Source of the DNA: TMED108 sp964386795
Lineage (GTDB): Bacteria > Fidelibacterota > Marinisomatia > Marinisomatales > TCS55
DNA length: 16,511 nt
Direction: 5' to 3'
Assembly (NCBI GenBank): GCA_964386795.1
Contig: CAYLUE010000036.1
Coordinates: 1 to 16,511 of the forward strand
This document shows, in pieces, positions 1 to 7,445 of the stretch; positions within the stretch are counted from its first letter, which is position 1; every line of letters starts with the position of its first letter. Below the pieces are notes generated by a model. That model saw only the letters and a list, made by a program, of their open reading frames with translations, did not search any database and was not told where the DNA came from. Both the position numbers and the translations under genes were made by a program.

Positions 1-81
1 CTTGTATTTAAATCACCGTATTTTGTTATCATTAATGATTGCATTTTTTTCCTTATTGAATTCATAAAATTTATCACTGAA

Positions 82-119
82 AAAAAACCCTCGATATCAA
101 AAGACATAGAGGGTTTTTT
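82..119 (-). terminator. Rho-independent terminator after tRNA-fMet
   Basis: Read on the minus strand, CCCTC pairs with GAGGG. Above one mismatch the stem continues as ATGTC/GATAT (one G-U pair), capped by a TTTT tetraloop. A run of T residues follows the stem and a run of A residues precedes it, so the element could also stop plus-strand transcripts. It begins about six bases past the tRNA 3' end, as expected for a tRNA terminator. Confidence 0.85.
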
Positions 120-124
120 ATTTG

Positions 125-198
<74 letters not shown>

Positions 199-344
199 TC
201 ACGAATTATTTTATTTAAATAATTAAATCTAGTATGATGAACGCCGGGAAAGTTAGATGATTTTTTGTCGATAGCCAACTCTATTTTGTGAGTTAAATCA
301 CATATTATTTATTTCTTGAAACTTTTAATGATTTATTGAGTCTA
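199..344. other. Intergenic stretch between tRNA-fMet and der
   Basis: There is no convincing coding sequence on either strand. It is AT-rich apart from a short GCCGGG patch near 243-248. A small dyad, AACTC at 277-281 and GAGTT at 290-294, is too weak to call. It must contain the tRNA promoter on the minus strand, but no clear -35/-10 pair stands out. Confidence 0.5.
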
Positions 345-424
345 ATAAAATGCGAGCGCGATTTTCTCTTGCCGAATCTCTTACCTCTACAACCTCCTTG
401 GTAAATTTCGCGCTCGCATTTTAT
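345..424 (-). terminator. Long stem-loop at the 3' end of der (probable terminator)
   Basis: Positions 345-361 and 408-424 are perfect 17-bp inverted arms with a GCGAGCGC core. The right arm contains the der stop codon (421-423). The 46-nt apical region holds a second small stem, TTACC at 381-385 with GGTAA at 400-404. Its 14-nt loop reads ACCTCCTT on the plus strand and AAGGAGGT on the minus strand, matching the anti-Shine-Dalgarno and Shine-Dalgarno respectively. After the stem the minus transcript reads ATTTTATT, a weak T tract. The simplest reading is a transcript end for the der operon, but the large loop is unusual for an intrinsic terminator. Confidence 0.55.
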
Positions 425-1737
425 TTCTTCCTAAATGATATTCTAATTGGTATGCCCTCAAGATCATACTTTTCTCTCAACTGATTTTCTACAAAACGCT
501 TATAACTGGCAGGAATAATTTTGGGGTAATTAGTAAAAATTACAAAAAGATGCGGCGCGGAATTAACCTGAGTCATGTATTTTAAATTGATTGCCTTACC
601 TTTGATAGCAGGTGGGCTTTGCAGAATTAAAACTTTCTGTAAAAATTTATTTAATTCAGATGTAGAGATTTTACTTTGACGTAATTCATAAATTTCATGA
701 GCTTTTTTTAAGATACTACTGATTCGCTGCTTGGTCTTTGCGGAAATAAATAATACAGGATAATGCGCTAATGATTTAAACTGAAGCGACATTTCTAAAG
801 CAAACTCTTTCGTTGTATTGGTTTCTTTTTTGACTAAATCCCATTTATTAACAATGATAGCCATTCCTTTACCTTTGGTGATGACATCATCCATAATAGA
901 TTTATCTTGCTTAGTAAAACCTTTTTCTGCATCTACCACAACCAAAACAACGTCAGCGCTGATAATCGCTCGCTTGGTTCTAACATTGCTGTAAAATTCT
1001 ATATTGTCATCTAGCTTACTTTTTTTCCTAAGCCCAGCTGTATCAACAAGAGTAATGGATTTACCGTAATATTTTAATCTAGAATCTATCGAATCGCGTG
1101 TTGTGCCTGCGATGGGAGTCACAATAGTTTGTTCTTTTTGAAGCAGGGCATTTGTAATTGATGACTTGCCTACATTTGGCATACCAACAATCGCCATACG
1201 CATTCCTTCTTCAACCTCATTGATCTGATCGCTTCCTTCAACTTGTAGTTGGTCCAATATTAAATCAAGTAAATCTCCTGTTAATCTACCATTTAATGCA
1301 GAAACCGAACAAATAGGATCCATACCTAACTCATGGAAGCCATATACCTGCTTATCTAATTCTAAAGTGTCGCATTTATTTACTGCCAAGATAAACTTCT
1401 TGCCGGATTCACGAATCAGGCTTGCTAATGATTTATCGGATGCGGTAGGATGGTATTTTCCATCAACCATAAATAAAATTAGATCAGCTTCATTAATAGC
1501 AGCAAGAGCTTGATCTCTAACTGCGCTATTGAACACATCAATATCCTCGGGTATATATCCACCCGTATCAATAAAAGTTAACGAGTGCCCAGACCAATCG
1601 ATCTCACCATATAACCGATCTCTGGTAATCCCTTCTTCTGAGCCAACTATAGCTTTTCTCTGTTTAAGTAGACGATTAAAGAAAGTTGATTTTCCTACGT
1701 TAGGTCTTCCAACAATAGCGATTAAATGATTTGACAT
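421..1737 (-). CDS. der: Ribosome biogenesis GTPase Der (EngA)
   Basis: Der is a double GTPase that assists late assembly of the 50S ribosomal subunit in the cytoplasm. The 438-aa protein has the family's usual length and order. G domain 1 has the P-loop GRPNVGKS at residues 10-17, DTGG at 57-60, NKCD at 120-123 and SAL at 146-148. G domain 2 has the P-loop GMPNVGKS at 185-192, DTAG at 232-235, NKWD at 297-300 and SAK at 332-334. A KH-like RNA-binding domain covers about 355-438. It is the last gene of a minus-strand run, 18 bases after the VOC-fold gene, so it is probably co-transcribed with it. The stop codon lies inside the arm of a long hairpin. Identification is certain. Confidence 0.98.
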   Translation of the reverse strand: MSNHLIAIVGRPNVGKSTFFNRLLKQRKAIVGSEEGITRDRLYGEIDWSGHSLTFIDTGGYIPEDIDVFNSAVRDQALAAINEADLILFMVDGKYHPTASDKSLASLIRESGKKFILAVNKCDTLELDKQVYGFHELGMDPICSVSALNGRLTGDLLDLILDQLQVEGSDQINEVEEGMRMAIVGMPNVGKSSITNALLQKEQTIVTPIAGTTRDSIDSRLKYYGKSITLVDTAGLRKKSKLDDNIEFYSNVRTKRAIISADVVLVVVDAEKGFTKQDKSIMDDVITKGKGMAIIVNKWDLVKKETNTTKEFALEMSLQFKSLAHYPVLFISAKTKQRISSILKKAHEIYELRQSKISTSELNKFLQKVLILQSPPAIKGKAINLKYMTQVNSAPHLFVIFTNYPKIIPASYKRFVENQLREKYDLEGIPIRISFRKK

Positions 1738-1755
1738 GGCAAGCTATTTAACTTA

Positions 1756-2178
1756 TTATTTTTTAAAAATAAAGGACTGGTCTTTGAATGATTTAAATTC
1801 TAGCGCATTATCGCTCGGATCCAATAAAAACATAGTAGCCTGCTCCCCTACCTCCCCTTTAAATCTAATGTAAGGTTCAATAATAAACTGAACGTTCTTA
1901 GCTTTAAGTTTATCTGCAAATTCATGCCATTGATTCCATTCTAAAATCACACCAAAATGCCTAACGGGAACCTTCTTTTCATCTACATCTCCAGTATCTA
2001 CCATCCCTGCTTCCTTTGGGCTTAAATGCGCAACTACCTGATGACCAAATAGATTAAAATCAATCCAATGGTCGCTTGTTCTGCCAACTGAACATCCTAA
2101 TATGGTAGTATAAAATTCTTTAGTGGACTTAAGGTCTCTAACAGGGAACGCAACGTGAAATGGTTGTAGTGTATTCAT
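1756..2178 (-). CDS. VOC-fold (glyoxalase/bleomycin-resistance/dioxygenase superfamily) protein
   Basis: A 140-aa single-module protein with two beta-alpha-beta-beta-beta halves typical of the vicinal oxygen chelate superfamily. Half 1 starts at HVAFPVRDL (His8) with the EFYTTILGC helix after it. Half 2 starts at RHFGVIL (His74) and ends at FLLDPSDNALEFKSF (Glu127). His8, His74 and Glu127 sit where metal ligands usually lie, so a metal-dependent enzyme is likely. The substrate cannot be read from sequence; close homologues are usually annotated only as glyoxalase-family or VOC-family proteins. It lies between the acyltransferase-aminotransferase fusion (20 bases upstream) and der (18 bases downstream), all on one strand. 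It may therefore act in the same unknown small-molecule pathway as the fusion protein, but this is inferred from position only. Confidence 0.85.
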   Translation of the reverse strand: MNTLQPFHVAFPVRDLKSTKEFYTTILGCSVGRTSDHWIDFNLFGHQVVAHLSPKEAGMVDTGDVDEKKVPVRHFGVILEWNQWHEFADKLKAKNVQFIIEPYIRFKGEVGEQATMFLLDPSDNALEFKSFKDQSFIFKK

Positions 2179-2198
2179 TTTTTATCTCTAATTAACAC

Positions 2199-3905
2199 CT
2201 AATTTACAGCCGCTTTAAATATTTCTATCATACGTTTATTTGTAGCGTCATCCTTTACAGCCATTCTCATAGCGCTCTTACCAATTGAGGTTCCCATCCC
2301 TGAAACGTCTCTAAGAAATAAACCTTTTTTTCTGCATTCAGAAATTATTGAACTAACGGATTTGAAATCAGTTGGCAGATGAAACATTATAAAGTTTGCC
2401 ACCCCTGGAATAATTTCATCAATACCAATATCTTTTAGTTTTGCTACCAATCCTTCTCGAAGATCATACGTTTCTTGATATTTCTCAAAATAATAACTAT
2501 TGGATTGCAATGCATAAGTAGCTGCTATTTGTGCAGGCAAACTTATCGACCAAGGTGGGGTTAATACTTTGAGATCTTCCAATTGATGAGGTGATGCGCA
2601 TAGATAGGCTGACCTTAATCCACTTAATGCATAGACTTTTGACATAGACTTGCAAACAATAGTGTTTGATGAGCGGGCGGCAAATGATTCTAAGGATTGC
2701 CCTTTGCCAACATATTCAATATATGTCTCATCAATCCATATTCTTTTGCAGCCAGACTGTTTTTTTAATATGTTTTCAACATCTTCTCTTTTTACATGTA
2801 ATCCTGTTGGGCTATTTGGATTCACCCAAATAAATAAATCAAATTTCTGATCTAATTTTATCGCCAGGGAATCTAAATTTATTTTATAACCTTCTTCTCT
2901 TTTTAATTCAAAACGCTCAACCTGACATTTGATTATTTTCTCAAAAATATGTGAATATTCTCCATATGTAGGATCTAAAATTAGTACTTTAGACGCAGGT
3001 TTTAGCCAATGGCAAAAAGCAAGAAAAATCAAATCAGATGAACCAGCGCCAGGAAGTATCGAATTATTACTCACATTCCTATTTTCAGCTATGACCTTTA
3101 TTAAGCCTTCTGCTCTAGTGGGTGGAGAAGTTTTAATGGTCCATGGCAATTCATTTGTAATCATTTTTTGAACTTCTGGAGCAGGGTCATACCATGCATC
3201 TAAAACATCGGCGTTAATAACCGTTCGAATTCTTGACAGATCATCAAAACGATCTCCAATCGCATCAAAAAATGCCCCTCCATGGTAGCATTCTGATGGT
3301 TGATAAAAGGAAAAATTCATTTTCCAGTCAACCATAGCTTCCATTTTTTTAATTTGCGAATCAATAGAGGTGATGTGAGACGATATATCACTTACCTTGG
3401 CTCCAATTAATTCATAGGCTACTTCGCCAGCTTGAAAGTTTTTATTATATTTTTGCATTCCAAGTTTTAGATATATATCTAAAACATCTATCCTGCCCAT
3501 TGAAATTATTCTTTTTCCACCGCGAGATTGAATCCAGCGAAACGCGCTATACATTAAAAAATTTGCAATTTTTTCACCACGCGAAGATTGCTTAACAGTT
3601 AATGCTCGTATTTCAAAAGTATTATCTAGTCCAAATGACAATTCTGTTTTTGGCAAAGACGCTTCAAAAGAAAATTTAGGGCTATCTGGAGAAGTAACTC
3701 CCACAAAGCCGACTAGCTTCTTATTTTGATGCGCAAGGATATAAGTGCTTTTTACCTGATCATTATCAATTAAAGATTTGTTTTTATTTTTTTCATACTG
3801 ACCAAGCTCATCAGCATAAACTTCATGTCTTAATGAATAAACAGAATCAATATCTCTTAAGCTTGCAACTGAAATTGAAAGTTTATCATTATGATTATTC
3901 TTCAT
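2199..3905 (-). CDS. GNAT-type acyltransferase fused to a PLP-dependent class I/II aminotransferase
   Basis: The 568-aa protein joins two enzymes. Residues 1-170 form a GNAT-type acyltransferase. The start (YSLRHEVYADELG, 23-35) and the segment FEIRALTV (98-105) followed by an SSRGEKIA loop (107-114) resemble the acyl-homoserine-lactone/N-acyl amino acid synthase branch. Residues about 195-568 form a fold-type I aminotransferase of the HisC/threonine-phosphate decarboxylase kind. It shows GAGSSDL (286-292), DPTY (311-314), NPNSPTG (362-368), IDETY with Asp392 for the pyridine nitrogen, Lys423 in SMSK as the PLP Schiff base, SGLR (428-431) for phosphate, and Arg547 as the likely carboxylate binder. 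The substrate is unknown: HisC is one option, but an acylated amine or amino acid product would explain the fusion better. ATG start with AGGA about 11 bases upstream. First gene of the VOC-der run. Confidence 0.88.
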   Translation of the reverse strand: MKNNHNDKLSISVASLRDIDSVYSLRHEVYADELGQYEKNKNKSLIDNDQVKSTYILAHQNKKLVGFVGVTSPDSPKFSFEASLPKTELSFGLDNTFEIRALTVKQSSRGEKIANFLMYSAFRWIQSRGGKRIISMGRIDVLDIYLKLGMQKYNKNFQAGEVAYELIGAKVSDISSHITSIDSQIKKMEAMVDWKMNFSFYQPSECYHGGAFFDAIGDRFDDLSRIRTVINADVLDAWYDPAPEVQKMITNELPWTIKTSPPTRAEGLIKVIAENRNVSNNSILPGAGSSDLIFLAFCHWLKPASKVLILDPTYGEYSHIFEKIIKCQVERFELKREEGYKINLDSLAIKLDQKFDLFIWVNPNSPTGLHVKREDVENILKKQSGCKRIWIDETYIEYVGKGQSLESFAARSSNTIVCKSMSKVYALSGLRSAYLCASPHQLEDLKVLTPPWSISLPAQIAATYALQSNSYYFEKYQETYDLREGLVAKLKDIGIDEIIPGVANFIMFHLPTDFKSVSSIISECRKKGLFLRDVSGMGTSIGKSAMRMAVKDDATNKRMIEIFKAAVN

Positions 3906-4268
3906 TAGTTAATCTATCCTATTTAATTATTAATTAGCAATTTTGCTGAGTTAGAATTCCAAAAAATACTTTATTGATTATATTTTACCGACTAAATAAG
4001 AGGATTTTTAATATAAAAAATTTGCTTTTTTTGAGGAAATTTTCTTTTAAAAATAATCAAATATTGGTAAATGAATTTATGAATAAATAGTTATATAAAT
4101 AAATTTTTCGAGGGGTGATCATTTTTTTTTACTTTTCTTCTTGATGTGTTTTTGTATGATTAATATATTGGTGGTGCCAACCCAAGTGATTATTACTTTT
4201 TCGAATGTCAGCCTAACTGAACCTCGTTTTTTTAAAATTGTATCCACATACCATAAAGGAATTCTTAT
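3906..4268. promoter_or_regulatory. Divergent intergenic region between the fusion gene and nrdJ
   Basis: This 363-base, very AT-rich region carries promoters for genes leaving in both directions. For the minus-strand gene there is a perfect TATAAT at 3982-3977 (read on minus) but no good -35, and a small dyad AGCAA/TTGCT at 3936-3947. For nrdJ see the separate promoter entry. Further plus-strand items are a TTGG/CCAA dyad at 4168-4180, a weak TCAG/CTGA dyad at 4208-4220 and seven T residues at 4227-4233. CGAGG at 4109-4113 could pair with CCTCG at 4222-4226. There is no B12 box, so I see no cobalamin riboswitch, and no supported coding sequence. Confidence 0.5.
4141..4169 (+). promoter_or_regulatory. 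Candidate sigma70-type promoter for nrdJ
   Basis: TTGATG at 4141-4146 and TATATT at 4164-4169 are separated by 17 bases, a good match to a housekeeping promoter. Transcription would start near 4176 and give a leader of about 93 bases before the nrdJ ATG. The nrdJ ribosome binding site AAAGGA lies at 4255-4260, eight bases before the ATG. The surrounding sequence is so AT-rich that chance matches are common. Confidence 0.4.
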
Positions 4269-6698
4269 ATGGCTGAAGCGATTGAACTAAATTTTCCATC
4301 TGGAAAAAAGAATACTGAAGATATTAATAATATCGTTGAAGAAACGGTTAGAGAATTAACCAAAGAGGTTAATGATCAAGATGCGACCGATGACCTTCAA
4401 CATTATCATATAGAAAACTACTACGATGGGGACAACTTAGGTGCCGATGTTCTCAAAAATAAGTACTTAGCACCCTGGGAAAGCCATCCTTATGAATTAT
4501 GGCAAAGACAAGCTAAGGCATTGGCTAGTGTTGAAAAAACCAAGAAATTACAAAAACACTGGGAAAAGAAATTCTATTCTATACTTGAAGATTTCAAATT
4601 TACTCCTGGTGGTAGAATCATGCATGGTGCGGGCCGTGAAGATATAACTACAACATTAAATAATTGCTACGTAGTAGGCATTAAAGATGATTCAATTAAC
4701 TCTATCTATAGAACCATTCAAGAAGAGGCTCGTACCTATAAATTTGGCGGTGGATGCGGTCATGATTTATCAGTATTAAGACCGTCTGGAGCTGAGATTA
4801 ATGGTACCGGAGGAGAATCTTGTGGGCCAGTAGGGTTTATGAATTTATTTAGTGAGAATACCAATACCATTGCTCAGCATGGTCGCAGGGGCGCTAATAT
4901 GCAAACCCTTCGTATTGATCATCCCGATATTGAAAAATTTATTTCAATTAAATCTGATGATATCAATATGGTAAAATATTCAAATATATCAGTTCTGCTA
5001 ACACATGAATTTATGGATGCAGTTGAAAAAGATTCAGATTTTGATCTTAAATATGAGAACAAAGTCTATAGTACCATCAAAGCAAAAGAGCTATGGGAAA
5101 AGATTATTGATTGCGCACATTCTAGCGCTGAACCGGGACTATTATTCTGGGATACAATGACAGATTATCATAATGCTGAATATTGTAGCCCCTTAGTTTC
5201 AACGAATCCTTGCGCTGAGCAGCCATTGCCTGATGGAGGGTGCTGCAATTTAGGCTCAGTTAACTTAGAACGATATGTAGATGAAAAAGGTAATTTCATG
5301 ATTGAGGAATTTAAAGATACTATTGGGATTGCAACCCGATTCCTTGACAATGTAATTGATTATAATCTTGATCGCCACGCACTAGATACGCAAAAAGAAA
5401 ATGCTCAAAATGATAGAAGAGTTGGCCTTGGAATACTGGGCCTTGGTGATATGCTTGTACGTATGGGTATTAAGTATGATAGCGAAGATGCTCTGCAAAC
5501 TATTGACCAAGTAATGAAGATTTTTTGCGATACCGCTTATGAGACCAGTTCAGATTTAGCAAAAGAAAAAGGTTCCTTCCCTTATTTTAAATGGAGCGGA
5601 TACAGAAAGAGCAAATTTGTTAAAAACCTTCCAAAGAACTTAAGAGATAAAATAAAAGAAGATGGGATCAGGAACTCTACCGTTCTAACTGTTCCACCAA
5701 CGGGTAGTGGTGCAATAGTAGCTAGAGTCACCTCTGGAATAGAGCCTATTTTTGCAACATCATATAAAAGACGAGTAAAAAAGAATGATGGCTTTGGGCG
5801 TGAATTTGATGAATATAAAGTTTATCACCCCATCATTGAAAAACTATTTGGTGATGATGAAAACTTACCTAGCCATGTAGTTACAGCTCATGATATTGAT
5901 CCTTATTTTAGAGTTAAACTGCAAGGTGTCATTCAAAAATATATTGATAGCTCAATATCTTCAACAGTAAATCTGCATCAAGATATTAAAAAAGAAACCG
6001 TGGCTGATATATATATGACTGCCTATAAAGCAAACCTTAAAGGTATAACTGTTTATCGGGAAGGTTCGCGTGAAGGCATCTTAATTACCGATGATAATAA
6101 AAAAGATGATAAAACCCAAGAGGAAGCTTCTTTAGCGATAAATAATCAAGATGAAAAAAGGCCAAGAATTCGTCCCAATGAAACCGTTGGAATTACTCGA
6201 AGAATGCGCACTGGAGAAGGTCAACTTTATATAACGATTAATCAAGATGATAATGGATTATGTGAAGTATTTACTACTATTGGAAAAGCTGGTGGCAATG
6301 CTGCGGCACAATCCGAAGCGATTAGTCGATTAATTTCGCTTGCGCTACGATCAGGAATTGATCCAAATGCAATTGTCAAGCAGTTAAAAGGTATTAGCGG
6401 ACCTAACCCAACCTGGGAAGATGGAAGATTAATCCTTTCAACGCCTGATGCTATTGGTAAAGCCCTAGATGATTATCTAAGAGAAGATAATAACAGCGGT
6501 CAAGCATTGGACAATAACCACGAAAGCAAGAAATCACCAATCACAATGGCCACATCTGAAGAGGTCAATGATTTAAATGAGCAAGTAACTGATTTTACAT
6601 TTAAAAATATAAGTAATTGTCCGGATTGTGGTAGTTCGGTAATGCATGAAGCTGGTTGTGTTACTTGCCCAGGGTGCGGCTTCTCTAAATGCGAGTAA
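4269..6698 (+). CDS. nrdJ: Adenosylcobalamin-dependent ribonucleotide reductase, class II
   Basis: Reduces ribonucleotides to deoxyribonucleotides using a B12-generated thiyl radical, without oxygen or an iron radical subunit. The 809-aa chain lines up with the Thermotoga-type NrdJ core. Cys133 (NNCYVVG) and Cys326 (CCNLGSVNL) are the redox pair and Cys315 in NPCAEQPL is the radical cysteine, with Asn313 and Glu317 beside it. FTPGGRIMHGAG (111-122), VPPTGSG (475-481) and SISSTVNL (562-569) are conserved family segments. No N-terminal ATP-cone is evident. A TSCPD domain covers about 638-740. An acidic linker leads to a cysteine-rich tail with Cys784, 787, 797, 800, 803 and 808; the last pair probably re-reduces the active site. 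It is the only plus-strand gene and converges on frr, leaving 28 bases between stop codons. Confidence 0.97.
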   Translation: MAEAIELNFPSGKKNTEDINNIVEETVRELTKEVNDQDATDDLQHYHIENYYDGDNLGADVLKNKYLAPWESHPYELWQRQAKALASVEKTKKLQKHWEKKFYSILEDFKFTPGGRIMHGAGREDITTTLNNCYVVGIKDDSINSIYRTIQEEARTYKFGGGCGHDLSVLRPSGAEINGTGGESCGPVGFMNLFSENTNTIAQHGRRGANMQTLRIDHPDIEKFISIKSDDINMVKYSNISVLLTHEFMDAVEKDSDFDLKYENKVYSTIKAKELWEKIIDCAHSSAEPGLLFWDTMTDYHNAEYCSPLVSTNPCAEQPLPDGGCCNLGSVNLERYVDEKGNFMIEEFKDTIGIATRFLDNVIDYNLDRHALDTQKENAQNDRRVGLGILGLGDMLVRMGIKYDSEDALQTIDQVMKIFCDTAYETSSDLAKEKGSFPYFKWSGYRKSKFVKNLPKNLRDKIKEDGIRNSTVLTVPPTGSGAIVARVTSGIEPIFATSYKRRVKKNDGFGREFDEYKVYHPIIEKLFGDDENLPSHVVTAHDIDPYFRVKLQGVIQKYIDSSISSTVNLHQDIKKETVADIYMTAYKANLKGITVYREGSREGILITDDNKKDDKTQEEASLAINNQDEKRPRIRPNETVGITRRMRTGEGQLYITINQDDNGLCEVFTTIGKAGGNAAAQSEAISRLISLALRSGIDPNAIVKQLKGISGPNPTWEDGRLILSTPDAIGKALDDYLREDNNSGQALDNNHESKKSPITMATSEEVNDLNEQVTDFTFKNISNCPDCGSSVMHEAGCVTCPGCGFSKCE

Positions 6699-6726
6699 TG
6701 ATTTAGATCTGAGAAAAATAAATATA

Positions 6727-7439
6727 CTAGAACTCTTTCAACTCATTCTCTTTCGACTCTTGAAGACCATTCAATATTGATATATGCTCATCAGTTAAAG
6801 TTTGAATCTCACTTNNNNNNNNNNNNNNNNNNNNNNNNNNNNNNNNNNNNNNNNNNNNNNNNNNNNNNNNNNNNNNNNNNNNNNNNNNNNNNNNNNNNNN
6901 NNNNNNNNNNNNNNTTGAAGACCATTCAATATTGATATATGCTCATCAGTTAAAGTTTGAATCTCACTTTCCTGCCTTCTCGTATCGTCTTCTGAAATAT
7001 GCTCATCTTTACCAAACTCTTTTACATTGTGAATCGAATCTCTACGAATATTTCGAACAACAATCCTACCTTCTTCAATTAATTGATGAACATATTTAAT
7101 TAAATCCTGCCTTCTCTCTTCAGTTAGGCTTGGAATTGGAACTAAAACAGTGTTTCCATTATTATTTGGAGTTAATCCTAAATTGGAATCCATAATGGCT
7201 TTTTCAATAATTGGAATAAGTGTTTTTTCAAACGGTTGCAAAGAAATCATTCTTGGTTCTGGCACAGTTATTGTGGAAACCTGATTCAATGGGGTCATTG
7301 TTCCATAGTATTCAACTTGGATAGAATTCAATAGATCAGGATTAGCTCTTCCAGTTCTAACCTTAAGAAGTTCTGACTTTGCATGCTCGATAGATTGTGA
7401 CATTTTTTGTCTGGTTTCTTTTTTTATATCTTCAAACAT
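6727..7439 (-). CDS. frr: Ribosome recycling factor (intact gene split by a false gap)
   Basis: RRF works with EF-G to split the post-termination ribosome. The N-terminal 175 residues read without interruption from ATG 7439: LLKVRTGRANPDLL (24-37), VEYYGTMTPLNQVS (42-55), GNTVLVPIPSLTEERR (95-110) and a charged C-terminal helix. The reading then runs into the N gap at 6914. If the 55-bp duplicated contig ends and the 100 N are merged, the frame continues with ESKENELKEF and a TAG stop at 6729-6727. That gives 185 aa, exactly the normal family length with a typical C-terminus. The gene is therefore almost certainly intact in the organism. It follows pyrH with six bases between, the common pyrH-frr pair. 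Confidence 0.93.
6760..6814. repeat. Left copy of 55-bp duplicated contig end
   Basis: Identical over all 55 bases to 6915-6969, and the two copies directly flank the N run. This is the signature of two contigs that share a terminal overlap but were scaffolded with an arbitrary gap. Inside frr it encodes the C-terminal helix, so a real tandem copy would destroy the gene. Confidence 0.95.
6815..6914. other. Assembly gap of 100 N
   Basis: Exactly 100 undetermined bases, the conventional placeholder length for a scaffold gap of unknown size. The flanking 55-bp direct duplication indicates that the real gap is zero and that the contigs overlap. Confidence 0.98.
6915..6969. repeat. Right copy of 55-bp duplicated contig end
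   Basis: Second copy of the 55-base segment at 6760-6814. In frr it reads (minus strand) as the end of the protein up to LNGLQ, in the same frame as the upstream part of the gene. Confidence 0.95.
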
Positions 7440-7445
7440 ATAAAC

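Noticed and set aside
1..124. Plus-strand frame 1 is open from base 1 through the tRNA terminator region
   Set aside because: It runs through the terminator and the antisense of the tRNA, has low-complexity Phe/Ile/Lys composition and no start or recognisable domain. I see nothing supportable in 1-81.
389..421. Ten-codon minus-strand reading frame (MRARNLPRRL) starting just inside the der hairpin
   Set aside because: It has no clear ribosome binding site and lies wholly within the structured element. Nothing but an ATG supports it.
345..424. 4.5S/SRP RNA, because of the long hairpin and GGAGG loop
   Set aside because: The conserved SRP apical features (GGAAG tetraloop region and asymmetric AGCA bulges) are absent. 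The perfect 17-bp stem and SD-like loop do not match the family.
2650..3171. Plus-strand frames of 66 and 80 residues opposite the aminotransferase, and similar ones opposite der, nrdJ, rpsB, pyrC/pyrB and ftcD
   Set aside because: They lie entirely antisense to well-recognised genes, have no recognisable domains, and follow from codon bias of the real strand.
3906..4268. Cobalamin riboswitch before nrdJ
   Set aside because: I looked for the B12 box (GCCACTG-like) and the GGGAAG-type segment on the plus strand and found neither.
6795..6914. frr reading through the N gap to a VRFKL end
   Set aside because: That frame exists only because 155 artificial bases shift it. Merging the 55-bp overlap gives the normal 185-aa C-terminus.
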